In this document: positions 9,223 through 16,612 of the stretch, piece after piece
Layout of the letters: each line of letters starts with the position of its first letter
How positions within the stretch are numbered: position 1 is the stretch's first letter
NCBI GenBank assembly: GCA_035711385.1
Contig: DASTCG010000045.1
Location: 1-23,853, forward strand
DNA from: JACDAN01 sp035711385
Lineage (GTDB): Bacteria; Actinomycetota; Thermoleophilia; Gaiellales; Gaiellaceae
DNA: 23,853 nucleotides
Direction: 5' to 3'
Translations under genes and position numbers: made by a program
Notes under the pieces: generated by a model
What the model was told of the DNA's origin: nothing
Database searches by the model: none
Seen by the model: only the letters and a program-made list of their open reading frames with translations

Positions 9223-10757
9223 GCGACCGCCTCGGTCTCGCGCGTGCCGCCCGTCATGGCGACGCCCAGCTCCTCCGGCGTGACGTCCGGACTGTACTCG
9301 CCGACGATCCGTCCCTCGAACATGACAAGGATCCGGTCGGACAGCGACAGGATCTCGTCCAGCTCCAGCGAGACGAGGAGGATCGCCCTGCCCTCGTCGC
9401 GCTCCTCGACGAGGCGGCGATGGACGAACTCGATCGCCCCGACGTCGAGGCCGCGGGTCGGCTGCGCGGCGAGCAGCACCCTCGGGTCGCGCTCGACCTC
9501 GCGGGCGACGACGACCTTCTGCTGGTTCCCGCCCGAGAGTGCGGAAGCTAGGGTTTGCGGGCCTCCGCCGCGGACGTCGAACGCCGTGAGCAGCCGTCGC
9601 GCGCGGGCGATCAAACGGCTGGGAAAGAGCCAGCCGTGCCTGGAGTCGGGCGCCTCGCGGTAGTCGTGGAGCGCGATGTTCTCCGCCAGGGAAAAGTCGA
9701 GGACGAGGCCTCGCCTGTGGCGGTCCTCGGGGATGTGGCCCAGGCCGGCGTCGATCACCCTGCGCGCGCTCGCGTTCGTGACCTCCTTGTCACCGACGAC
9801 GACGCGGCCCTCGCTCAGCGCCCGCAGGCCGGTGATCCCGTCGATCAGCTCGGTCTGCCCGTTCCCGTCGACCCCCGCGATCCCGACGATCTCGCCGGCC
9901 CGCACCTGGAACGAGACGTCGCGCACGGCGGGCAGCCCTCGGTCGTCCACGACGGAGACGTGCTCGACCTCGAGCAGCGCCTCGCGGGGCTCGGCCGGCT
10001 TCTTCTCGACGCGGAGCAGAACCTCGCGCCCGACCATGAGCCGGGCGAGCTGCGCCTCCGTCGCTCCCTCCTTGTCGACGGTCTCGATCATCTTGCCGCG
10101 GCGGAGGACCGTGATCCGGTCGGCGATCTCGAGCACCTCGTGGAGCTTGTGCGTGATGAAGATCACCGACATGCCCTCCCGGACGAGGTTTCGCAGGATC
10201 CCGAAGAGCTCGAGCGCCTCCTGCGGCGTGAGAACCGCGGTCGGCTCGTCGAGGATGAGGACGTCCGCGCCACGGTAGAGCGCCTTCAGGATCTCCACCC
10301 GCTGCTGCTGGCCGACGCCGATGTCCTCGATCTTCGCGCGAGGATCGATCCGGAAGTTGAACGCGGCCGCCAGCTCCTCCACCTTCTTGACGGCGGCGTC
10401 GTAGTCGAGGAGGACGCCGGCGTGCCGAGGCTCGGTCGCAAGGACGATGTTCTCCGCGACGGACATGACCGGGATGAGCATGAAGTGCTGGTGCACCATC
10501 CCGATCCCGTGCTCGATCGCGTCGCCCGAGCCGTGAAAGTGGACACTCTCGCCCTTGACGTGGATCTCGCCCTCATCCGGCGAGTAGAGGCCGTAGAGGA
10601 TGTTCATCAACGTCGACTTCCCGGCGCCGTTCTCGCCGAGGAGGGCGTGGACCTCGCCACGCCGCAGGTCGAAGTCGACGTGGTCGTTCGCGAGGACCCC
10701 CGGAAACTCCTTGGTGATCCCCTTGAGCTCGAGCACGGTGGGAGCCGCCTCCGCCAT
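9219..10757 (-). CDS. BMP-family nucleoside ABC transporter, ATP-binding protein (two ABC domains)
   Basis: 512 aa with duplicated nucleotide-binding domains, as in YufO-type and RbsA-type ATPases. Domain 1 has Walker A GENGAGKST (about 40-48), Q-loop HQHFMLIP, signature IGVGQQQRVEI and Walker B VLILDEPTAVLTP. Domain 2 has a degenerate Walker A (GVDGNGQTEL in place of GxxGxGKS/T), signature LSGGNQQKV and a Walker B in which the usual D-E is replaced (VLLAAQPTRGLD). One catalytic and one degenerate site is the family norm. It starts at ATG 10757, 49 bp after bmp gene 1. There is no clear Shine-Dalgarno; a TAGAAT hexamer at 10767-10772 could be a -10 for a leaderless message, but no matching -35 is visible. 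Confidence 0.95.
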   Translation of the reverse strand: MAEAAPTVLELKGITKEFPGVLANDHVDFDLRRGEVHALLGENGAGKSTLMNILYGLYSPDEGEIHVKGESVHFHGSGDAIEHGIGMVHQHFMLIPVMSVAENIVLATEPRHAGVLLDYDAAVKKVEELAAAFNFRIDPRAKIEDIGVGQQQRVEILKALYRGADVLILDEPTAVLTPQEALELFGILRNLVREGMSVIFITHKLHEVLEIADRITVLRRGKMIETVDKEGATEAQLARLMVGREVLLRVEKKPAEPREALLEVEHVSVVDDRGLPAVRDVSFQVRAGEIVGIAGVDGNGQTELIDGITGLRALSEGRVVVGDKEVTNASARRVIDAGLGHIPEDRHRRGLVLDFSLAENIALHDYREAPDSRHGWLFPSRLIARARRLLTAFDVRGGGPQTLASALSGGNQQKVVVAREVERDPRVLLAAQPTRGLDVGAIEFVHRRLVEERDEGRAILLVSLELDEILSLSDRILVMFEGRIVGEYSPDVTPEELGVAMTGGTRETEAVA

Positions 10758-10806
10758 CGCCGGCCGATTCTATGGCGGCGGGCGGCTCCCTACCGCACGG
10801 AACCGC

Positions 10807-11856
10807 TCAGAGCGTCGACGGTGCCGTCAGCTCGCCCGAGATCAGCTGATCCTTGATCTCGTTCATGCGGTCGATGAACTCCTGCGGCACCTTCGGGCTG
10901 ATCTTCCCGACCGCGACGCCGTCGTTCTTCAGGTTGAACACCGCGTCCGTGCCGCCCTTGAACGTCCCGTCCTGGACGGCCTTGGCGGTAAGGAAGACCG
11001 ACTGGTCGACCCGCTTGACGGCGCTCGTGAGGATGTGCGGCCCGAGGTTCGACTGGTCACGGTCGACGCCGACGCCCCACTTCCCGCGCTCCTGCGCCGC
11101 GTCGAGCGCGCCGAGGCCGCAGCCTCCGGCGACCTGGAAGAGGACCTGCGAGCCCTGCGCGATCTGGTTCAGCGCGATCTCCTTGCACTTGTCCTGCGCG
11201 ACGAAGTCCTGCGAGTAGCCGACGAGCGTCTTGATCTTCGGGTTGCACTTCTTCGCGCCCGCCTTGTAGCCGGCGATGAAGATGTCAACCGTCGGCAGCT
11301 TGATCCCCCCGACGGCGCTGATCACCTGAGGTCCGCCCTGCTTCTGGGCCATCAGTCCGGCGAGGCAGCCGATCATGTAGCTGTTCTCGTTCGTCGCGAA
11401 CGTCAGGCCCCGCACGTTCGCGTTCTTCTTGAACGGCGGCGCGTTCACCGAGTAGTCGATGATCGCGAAGTTGGAGTCTGGGTACCGCTTGGCCGCCGTG
11501 TTCACCGCCTCGGCGAGCAGGAAGCCGACCCCGATCGTCGGCTGGAACCCGGCGCGGGCAAGGGTCGAGAGGTTCGGGACGTAGTCGCTCGTCTGCCGCG
11601 ACTCGATCGGCCGGCCGGTGACACCGAGGTCCGTCTCGGCCCGCTTGAGGCCTTCGAGCGCGGACTGGTTGAACGACCGGTCGTTGAAGCGACCGACGTC
11701 GCTGACGAGGCCGACCTTGATGGCCTCCCCACCGGTCGTCCCGGTCGTCGTCGTCGTTCCCTCGGCCGCATTCCCGCCGTCGTCGTCCCCGCCGCACGCG
11801 AGCCCCGCCGCGAGGACCCCGCAGGCCAGGACCGCGGCGATCCACTTCGTTCGCAC
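10807..11856 (-). CDS. BMP-family nucleoside-binding lipoprotein (second of tandem pair)
   Basis: 349 aa substrate-binding protein of the PnrA/TmpC/Med type. It has a short basic n-region (MRTK), a hydrophobic core and Cys21 in an acceptable lipobox (A-G-L-A-C), followed by a Gly/Asp/Thr-rich tether (22-43). The mature domain opens with VGLVSDVGRFNDRSFNQSA and includes NVRGLTFATNENSYMIGCLA, SAVGGIKLPTVDIFIAGYKAG and VGVDRDQ; these are typical ligand-cleft segments of purine nucleoside-binding members. The GTG at 11856 is preceded by AAGGGGG 7-8 bp upstream. It is a close paralogue of the gene at 11954-12976, differing mainly in its lipid anchor. Substrate (nucleosides) is inferred from the family and the salvage enzymes nearby. 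Confidence 0.95.
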   Translation of the reverse strand: MRTKWIAAVLACGVLAAGLACGGDDDGGNAAEGTTTTTGTTGGEAIKVGLVSDVGRFNDRSFNQSALEGLKRAETDLGVTGRPIESRQTSDYVPNLSTLARAGFQPTIGVGFLLAEAVNTAAKRYPDSNFAIIDYSVNAPPFKKNANVRGLTFATNENSYMIGCLAGLMAQKQGGPQVISAVGGIKLPTVDIFIAGYKAGAKKCNPKIKTLVGYSQDFVAQDKCKEIALNQIAQGSQVLFQVAGGCGLGALDAAQERGKWGVGVDRDQSNLGPHILTSAVKRVDQSVFLTAKAVQDGTFKGGTDAVFNLKNDGVAVGKISPKVPQEFIDRMNEIKDQLISGELTAPSTL

Positions 11857-11905
11857 GTCAGCCCCCTTGTCGCCGGATCGGGAACCGATCGTACCCCGAA
11901 CCGCA

Positions 11906-11933
11906 GGAAGGCGGGCCGAGTGGCCCGCCTTCC
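11906..11933 (-). terminator. Perfect intercistronic hairpin between the two BMP genes
   Basis: Twelve perfect base pairs (11906-11917 with 11922-11933) close a 4-nt loop, 21 bp after the stop of the first BMP gene on the minus strand. No U-run follows. Given that it lies between the first and second genes of an apparent operon, it may be a partial terminator or a 3' stabiliser that keeps binding-protein mRNA above the level of the membrane components. Confidence 0.6.
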
Positions 11934-11953
11934 CGAGTCGTTGCGCTCCCGAG

Positions 11954-12976
11954 CTAGAGCTTCTTCGGGGGCTTGATCTTGCCGCTGATGATGAGCGGCT
12001 TGAGGGCGTTCATCCGCGTGATGAACTTCTTCGGCACGCGCTTGTCGATCTTGCCGACCGCCACGCCGCCGTTCTTCAGGTTGAAGACCGCGTCGACGCC
12101 GCCCTTGAACTTGCCGGCCTTGATAGCCGCGGCCGTCAGGTAGACCGACTGGTCGACTCGCTTGACCGCGCTCGTGAGGATGTGCCGGCCAAGGTACTTC
12201 TGGTCCTTGTCGACGCCGAGACCCCAGACGCCGCGCTCCTTGGCCGCGTCCAGCGCGCCGAGACCGCAGCCTCCGGCGACCTGGAAGACGACCCGCGAGC
12301 CCTGGGCGATCTGGTTGAGGGCGATCTCCTTGCATTTGTCCTGCGCGACGAAGTCCTGCGAGTAGCCGATCAGGACTTTCGTCCCGCGGACGCACCGGTT
12401 GGCGCCTGCGCGGTAGCCGGCGATGAAGATGTCCACGGTCGGGAGCTTGATCCCGCCGACGGCGCTGATCACCTTGCGGCCGCGCTGCTTCGCCATCAGT
12501 GCAGAGAGGCAGCCGATCATGTAGCTGTTCTCGTTCGTTGCGAAGGTCAGGCCCCGCACGTTCTTGTTCTTCGTGAACGGCGGAGCGTTCACCGAGTAGT
12601 CGATGATGGCGAACTTCGAGTTCGGGAACTGGTTCGCGACCGTGTTCGTCGCGTCGGCCAGCAGGAACCCGACCGAGATCGTCAGGTCGTAGCGGTCGCG
12701 CGCGAGCGACGAGAGATTCGGGATGTAGTCACTCGTCTGCCGCGACTCGACTGCGCGGCCCTGGATAGCCAGCTTGCGCTGAGCGCGACGGAGACCGTCG
12801 AGCGCCGACTGGTTGAACGAGCGGTCGTTGAAGCGACCCACGTCGCTGACGAGACCCACCTTGTAGGTCCTCGTTGCCGCATCGCCCGACCCGCTTGCCG
12901 CGAGCCCCGCCGCCGCTGCAATGACAATCGCAGCCACGGCAGCGACCACGAGCGGGATGAGCCTACGTGCTCTCAT
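11954..12976 (-). CDS. BMP-family nucleoside-binding protein with uncleaved or SPase I-type signal (first of tandem pair)
   Basis: 340 aa from the ATG at 12976, chosen because GGGGAGG (12981-12987) sits 4 nt before it; the frame stays open to a TTG at 13000, which has no ribosome site. The N-terminus MRARR plus a long hydrophobic stretch (about 5-28) is a Sec signal or anchor, ending AAAAGLAASGSGDAA. There is no cysteine, so it is not a lipoprotein, unlike its neighbour. The mature domain has the same landmarks (VGLVSDVGRFNDRSFNQSA, TFATNENSYMIGCL, GGIKLPTVDIFIAGYRAG, GLGVDKDQ) and is unusually Lys/Arg-rich toward its C-terminus (KIDKRVPKKF...GKIKPPKKL). It is the first gene after a recognisable promoter and inverted repeat. 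Confidence 0.95.
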   Translation of the reverse strand: MRARRLIPLVVAAVAAIVIAAAAGLAASGSGDAATRTYKVGLVSDVGRFNDRSFNQSALDGLRRAQRKLAIQGRAVESRQTSDYIPNLSSLARDRYDLTISVGFLLADATNTVANQFPNSKFAIIDYSVNAPPFTKNKNVRGLTFATNENSYMIGCLSALMAKQRGRKVISAVGGIKLPTVDIFIAGYRAGANRCVRGTKVLIGYSQDFVAQDKCKEIALNQIAQGSRVVFQVAGGCGLGALDAAKERGVWGLGVDKDQKYLGRHILTSAVKRVDQSVYLTAAAIKAGKFKGGVDAVFNLKNGGVAVGKIDKRVPKKFITRMNALKPLIISGKIKPPKKL

Positions 12977-12980
12977 GAAA

Positions 12981-12987
12981 CCTCCCC
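12981..12987 (-). promoter_or_regulatory. Shine-Dalgarno deciding the start of the first BMP gene
   Basis: GGGGAGG on the minus strand, 4 nt before the ATG at 12976. It favours this start over the TTG 24 bp upstream and gives a signal peptide beginning MRARR. Confidence 0.8.
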
Positions 12988-12997
12988 TAGTACAAGT

Positions 12998-13023
12998 CAA
13001 AGACAGACCCCTGTCTGCCTTTG
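12998..13023 (-). promoter_or_regulatory. 26-bp near-perfect inverted repeat in the leader of the BMP operon
   Basis: Arms of 11 bp (12998-13008 and 13013-13023; consensus CAAAG-R-CAGAC, 10 of 11 matching) flank the 4-nt centre CCCT. It begins about 5 bp downstream of the inferred transcription start and ends 21 bp before the BMP start codon. This is a natural place for a repressor operator (for example a GntR/LacI-type purine or nucleoside regulator) or for an RNA hairpin at the 5' end of the message. The regulator is not in the window. Confidence 0.6.
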
Positions 13024-13034
13024 TTAAGACGTGG

Positions 13035-13063
13035 ATCCTAAGGCCCAGTTAGGGAAGTTCCAA
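13035..13063 (-). promoter_or_regulatory. Candidate sigma70-type promoter of the BMP transporter operon
   Basis: TTGGAA (13058-13063) and TAGGAT (13035-13040) on the minus strand are separated by exactly 17 bp; each matches 4 of 6 consensus bases. The predicted start near 13028 gives a leader of about 50 nt that contains the inverted repeat and the strong Shine-Dalgarno. It lies in the 111-bp gap after ftsK, where no ftsK terminator of any strength is visible. Confidence 0.5.
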
Positions 13064-13087
13064 ACCGTCTTTACAGCTTCCGAACCC

Positions 13088-15274
13088 TTACGAATGGACC
13101 CGCTCGAGTGCGCCCTCGTCCAGGAGCACCCGGCGCGGCTTCGAGCCCTCGTAGCCCGAGATGATCCCACGCCGTTCGAGCATGTCGATCAGGCGGCCGG
13201 CGCGCGTGTAGCCGACGCGTAGGCGGCGCTGGAGCAGGGAGACCGACGCGGTCTGGGTCTGGACGACGATCTCGATCGCCCGCTCGAGCAGCGGGTCCTG
13301 GTCGGGGTCGAAGTCGTCGTCGCCTTCGGCCAACTCCTCCGGTGGCGCCTCCGGCGCCTCGAGCAGCGACTCGTCGAGCTCTTGGCCGCGCTGGCTGCGG
13401 CACTGCTCGACCAGCAACGCGATCTCTTCCTCCGTGACGTATGCGCCCTGGACGCGCTGGAGGCGTGAGGTGCCGAGTGGCTTGAAGAGCATGTCGCCCT
13501 GGCCGAGGAGGCTCTCGGCGCCGGCCTGGTCGAGGATCACGCGCGAGTCGGTCTGGCTGGAGACGGCGAAGGCGATCCGCGAAGGGACGTTGGCCTTGAT
13601 CATCCCGGTGATGACGTCCACCGACGGCCGCTGCGTCGCGAGGACGAGATGGATCCCGACGGCGCGGGACTTCTGCGCGAGGCGGATGACGGCGTCCTCG
13701 ACCTGCTGCGGCGAGATCATCATCAGGTCGGCGAGCTCGTCGATGACGACGAGCAGGTACGGGAGCGTCTCCTCCCCGCGCTGGCGGAAGGCACGGTTGG
13801 CCTCCGGCAGGTTGCGCGCCCGTACGGTCGAGAGCCGCTCGTAGCGGCGCTCCATCTCGGCGAGGACGTTGGTCAGGACGATCGCCGCCTCCTTCGGGCT
13901 GGAGACGACGGGCGTCAGCAGATGCGGGATCGACTCGTAGAGCGAGAGCTCGATGCGTTTCGGGTCGATGAGGATCAGCCGCGCCTCGTCGGGCGTCGCC
14001 CGCAGCAGCACGGAGGTCAGGATCGTGTTGATGCAGCCCGACTTCCCTGCGCCGGTCGTGCCCGCGATGAGGATGTGCGGCATGCGCGCGAGGTCGGTCC
14101 AGACGGCGTTGCCGGAAATGTCCTTGCCGAGCCAGACCGAGAGCGGGCTCGCCGTCGCCGGCAGGCCGTCGAAGACGTCGCCGAGCGTGACGAGGTTGGG
14201 CGAGAGGTTCGGCACCTCGACCCCGACCGCCTGCTTGCCGGGGATCGGCGCCAGGATGCGGATCTCCGTCGTCGCGAGCGCGTAGGAGAGATCGTCCTTG
14301 AGCGCGGAGACCTTGGACACCTTCGTTCCGGCGGCGAGCTGCAGCTCGTAGCGCGTGACCCGAGGGCCGGTGATCTCTCCGACGACACGTGCCTCGACCC
14401 CGAAGTCCGCGAGGGCACGCGTCAGCGCTTCGGCGACCTTGCCGTTGTCCTTCTTGCCGGCCGGCCTCGCCGGAGAGCGTTTGAGCAGCGACGGCTCCGG
14501 CAGGACGTAGTCCGCCTTTGCGGGGTTCGGCGGCTCGAACAGTGTGCGCTGCTCGCTCTCCTCGGTCGGCTCCTCGTGGACGGCCACGAGCGGAGGCGGC
14601 TCCGCCTGTCCGACGACGTCGGGGAACTCGGACTCGGCGTCCACGGGCGGATGGTCGTCCCTGGGCCGCAGCGGGATCGGCGGTGCGAGCGGCTCGTCGT
14701 CGAAGACGCGCCGGCGGTCGGCCACGCGGCGTCGGGCTGCGCTGTGCGCGCGGCGGACGGCGCCGTGCGAGCGCTGGACGACTGCGCCGACCGACGCCCC
14801 GGAGAGCAGCAGGACGCCGGCGAGCGAGAGTGCCGCCCCGGCAATCACCATCCCGGTGCGGCCGATGAGCGTCCCGACGATCTCCTCGAGTGCGGTTCCG
14901 ACGTAGCCGCCGGAGTCGGCCAGGAGGAGGAAGAGGCCGAGGCTGAGCGAGGCGAGGCCCCAGCGGAACGGGTGGACGCGGACGAGGCGGCTCCGCGTGA
15001 GCATCAGCGAGCCGACGACGATGAGCGCTGCCGGAGCGAGGTATCCGGCATCGCCCACGAGCGCCCAGAGGCCGTCGACCACGCGCGAGCCCGCCGTCCC
15101 TCCCTCCCACTTGAGGTAGACGAGCGTCGAGAGGAACAGCCCGACCGCGGCGAGGCCGAGGCCGACCAGCTCGGGGTGGTGGTGGCTCCGCTCCTTCCTG
15201 GCCCTTCCCTTGCGGCGCTTGACGCGCGACGGAACGCGCGGTCGCAGGGTGCGCGTCTTCCGGCGCCTCGCCAT
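13088..15274 (-). CDS. ftsK: DNA translocase FtsK/SpoIIIE
   Basis: 728 aa from the ATG at 15274; the frame remains open for about 400 bp further upstream, but that extension is Arg/Pro-rich, low-complexity and lacks FtsK character. A basic N-terminus (1-30) is followed by four transmembrane helices between about 35 and 160, a Pro/Glu-rich linker (about 190-270), then the alpha/beta motor with Walker A GTTGAGKSG at 405-413, Walker B LLVVIDELADL at 507-517 and the sensor region VLATQRPSVDVITG at 544-557. A C-terminal winged-helix gamma domain (about 660-718: ASVSLLQRRLRVGYTRAGRL) reads KOPS-type polar motifs. It pumps chromosome arms through the division septum. Only a weak GCAGG precedes the start. 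Confidence 0.95.
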   Translation of the reverse strand: MARRRKTRTLRPRVPSRVKRRKGRARKERSHHHPELVGLGLAAVGLFLSTLVYLKWEGGTAGSRVVDGLWALVGDAGYLAPAALIVVGSLMLTRSRLVRVHPFRWGLASLSLGLFLLLADSGGYVGTALEEIVGTLIGRTGMVIAGAALSLAGVLLLSGASVGAVVQRSHGAVRRAHSAARRRVADRRRVFDDEPLAPPIPLRPRDDHPPVDAESEFPDVVGQAEPPPLVAVHEEPTEESEQRTLFEPPNPAKADYVLPEPSLLKRSPARPAGKKDNGKVAEALTRALADFGVEARVVGEITGPRVTRYELQLAAGTKVSKVSALKDDLSYALATTEIRILAPIPGKQAVGVEVPNLSPNLVTLGDVFDGLPATASPLSVWLGKDISGNAVWTDLARMPHILIAGTTGAGKSGCINTILTSVLLRATPDEARLILIDPKRIELSLYESIPHLLTPVVSSPKEAAIVLTNVLAEMERRYERLSTVRARNLPEANRAFRQRGEETLPYLLVVIDELADLMMISPQQVEDAVIRLAQKSRAVGIHLVLATQRPSVDVITGMIKANVPSRIAFAVSSQTDSRVILDQAGAESLLGQGDMLFKPLGTSRLQRVQGAYVTEEEIALLVEQCRSQRGQELDESLLEAPEAPPEELAEGDDDFDPDQDPLLERAIEIVVQTQTASVSLLQRRLRVGYTRAGRLIDMLERRGIISGYEGSKPRRVLLDEGALERVHS

Positions 15275-15306
15275 GCGCGCCTGCTTCGACGCGCGTGCCT
15301 CGTCCC

Positions 15307-15465
15307 CTACCTGTCGCCGAAGTTGTCCGACCGCGGGATCCGCTGGCCGCGCGTCGAGAGCTCGAGGTCGAGCCGGCGCTCCCGGTCGGCGGCACGCTCG
15401 AGCGCCTCGCCGCTCGGCGCCCGGCTGCGGAGAGCCGAGAACAGTCGTCGAAGGAAGCCGCGCAC
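15307..15465 (-). CDS. Possible small basic protein upstream of ftsK (52 aa)
   Basis: A 52-codon frame from GTG 15465 to TAG, 32 bp before ftsK. The predicted peptide begins MRGFLRRLFSALRSRAPSGE, which could form an amphipathic membrane-binding helix, and ends RGQRIPRSDNFGDR. Its third codon positions are mostly G/C as in the real genes around it. A G-run sits directly before the GTG, too close to be an ideal ribosome site. I do not recognise the family. It could be a real leader peptide or small envelope protein coupled to ftsK, or chance in GC-rich DNA. Confidence 0.4.
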   Translation of the reverse strand: MRGFLRRLFSALRSRAPSGEALERAADRERRLDLELSTRGQRIPRSDNFGDR

Positions 15466-15513
15466 CCCCAGAGCGTACGCCTCTTCTCTGGCCGCGTCTC
15501 CCCGCGACCCGTC

Positions 15514-15677
15514 TCGGGGTCAGACCCCGACACGAAGCTGTGACGACTCGTCCACGATCGGCCGCCCGATACGGGCCTGACACTCCGCGCCCAGCGGCCC
15601 GGCTGCGCGAACGGGCGTCGGCGGGCGTGGCAGTCCTGTCACACATCCGACCGTCATTCGCGGCGGGGTCTGACCCC
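15514..15677. repeat. Inverted pair of REP-like palindromes (REPIN-like element)
   Basis: Two copies of GGGGTC-N-GACCCC lie 150 bp apart in the gene-free stretch 15466-15700: 15514-15530 (8-bp arms, centre A) and 15665-15677 (6-bp arms, centre T). The inner flanks are also related in inverted orientation: TGTGAC-GACT near 15539 on the plus strand and TGTGACAGGACT near 15630-15642 on the minus strand. Paired inverted REP palindromes of this kind are a signature of REPINs moved by RAYT (TnpA_REP) transposases, but no transposase is in the window. The right copy could also serve as a terminator for the nucleoside hydrolase gene, whose stop codon is 23 bp away. Confidence 0.55.
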
Positions 15678-15700
15678 ACGAGGTGTCGCGCCGGCTGCGG

Positions 15701-16612
15701 CTAGTCGAGCGTGGGAAGACGCTCGACGAGGAGCTCGATGAAGGCGCGTCCGTCGGCGTTCACGCCGACGCTGGCGTTCGGCTCCTGCCCGGTGCGGCGC
15801 CAAAGGTCGACGAGGGTGCGGCCGCGCGAGAGGTCGGAGCCGCAGTCGACGGCGACATGGCGGCGCACCGTCTCGACGAGCTCCGGGCGGAAGACGTAGG
15901 CGAGGGCGAGCGCGTCGTGGATCGGCGAGCCGTCGAAGTCGTACGTCTGCGAGTGGAAGCGGTTGTAGAACTCCCAGAGCTCGGAGACGAGCCCACCCGC
16001 GCGCCCTGTCTCCCGGAGCCGGTCGGCGTCCGTCCGGGTCATCAGCGCCTGATGCGTGGCGTCGAGGCCGATCATCGTGACGTCGAGCCCGCTTCCGAAG
16101 ACGCGGGCGGCGGCCTCGGGGTCGGCCCAGATGTTGAACTCCGCCGCCGGCGTGACGTTGCCGACGCCGATCGAGCCGCCCATGAGCACGATCCTCGCCG
16201 GCCGCACGTCCGGGAAGCGGGCGAGCATCAGCGCCACGTTCGTCAGCGGGCCGACCGCAACCAGCGTGACGCCGTCGGCCCGGGCGCCGAGAAAGTCGAC
16301 GGCGTGCTCGTCGATCGGCGAACCCTGCGCAGGCGGGAGCGCGGGCCCGTCGAGGCCCGACTCCCCGTGGACGTAGCGCGCCACGTGGGCGTCGCGCAGG
16401 AACGGCCGTCCGGCGCCCGCCGCGACGGGGACGTCGATCCGGCCAACGAACTCGAGGATGCGGATCGCGTTCGCGGTCGTCTTCTCGACGGTCTGGTTGC
16501 CCTGGACGGTCGTGATCCCCAGCAGCTCGACCTCCGGGCTCGCGAGCGCGAGCAGGATGGCGATCGCGTCGTCGTGACCGGGATCGCAGTCGAGGAGGAT
16601 CGGCTCAGCCAA
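15701..16612 (-). CDS. Nucleoside hydrolase (IunH/RihA-type, ribonucleoside N-glycosidase)
   Basis: 303 aa from TTG 16612, normal length. It hydrolyses ribonucleosides to base plus ribose using a bound Ca2+. The calcium motif DCDPGHDDA (D8, D10, D14, D15) is at the N-terminus; N39, H82, the VGPLTN segment (120-125), E158-x-N160 in PAAEFNIWADPEAA and H232-D233 (IHDALALAY) all correspond to active-site residues of the family. GAGGAGG lies 12 nt before this TTG, and another TTG at 16624 is possible. It overlaps the ribokinase stop by 8 bp, so the two are coupled: released ribose can be phosphorylated at once. Purine or pyrimidine preference cannot be read. Confidence 0.94.
   Translation of the reverse strand: MAEPILLDCDPGHDDAIAILLALASPEVELLGITTVQGNQTVEKTTANAIRILEFVGRIDVPVAAGAGRPFLRDAHVARYVHGESGLDGPALPPAQGSPIDEHAVDFLGARADGVTLVAVGPLTNVALMLARFPDVRPARIVLMGGSIGVGNVTPAAEFNIWADPEAAARVFGSGLDVTMIGLDATHQALMTRTDADRLRETGRAGGLVSELWEFYNRFHSQTYDFDGSPIHDALALAYVFRPELVETVRRHVAVDCGSDLSRGRTLVDLWRRTGQEPNASVGVNADGRAFIELLVERLPTLD

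Noticed and set aside
12977..13000. TTG 13000 as start of the first BMP protein
   Set aside because: It lies within the inverted repeat, lacks a Shine-Dalgarno and would put extra residues before a normal signal peptide that starts at ATG 12976.
15275..15679. N-terminal extension of ftsK
   Set aside because: The extra residues are low-complexity Arg/Pro/Ala with no FtsK similarity, and the REP-like repeats lie inside it; the ATG at 15274 gives the normal FtsK layout.
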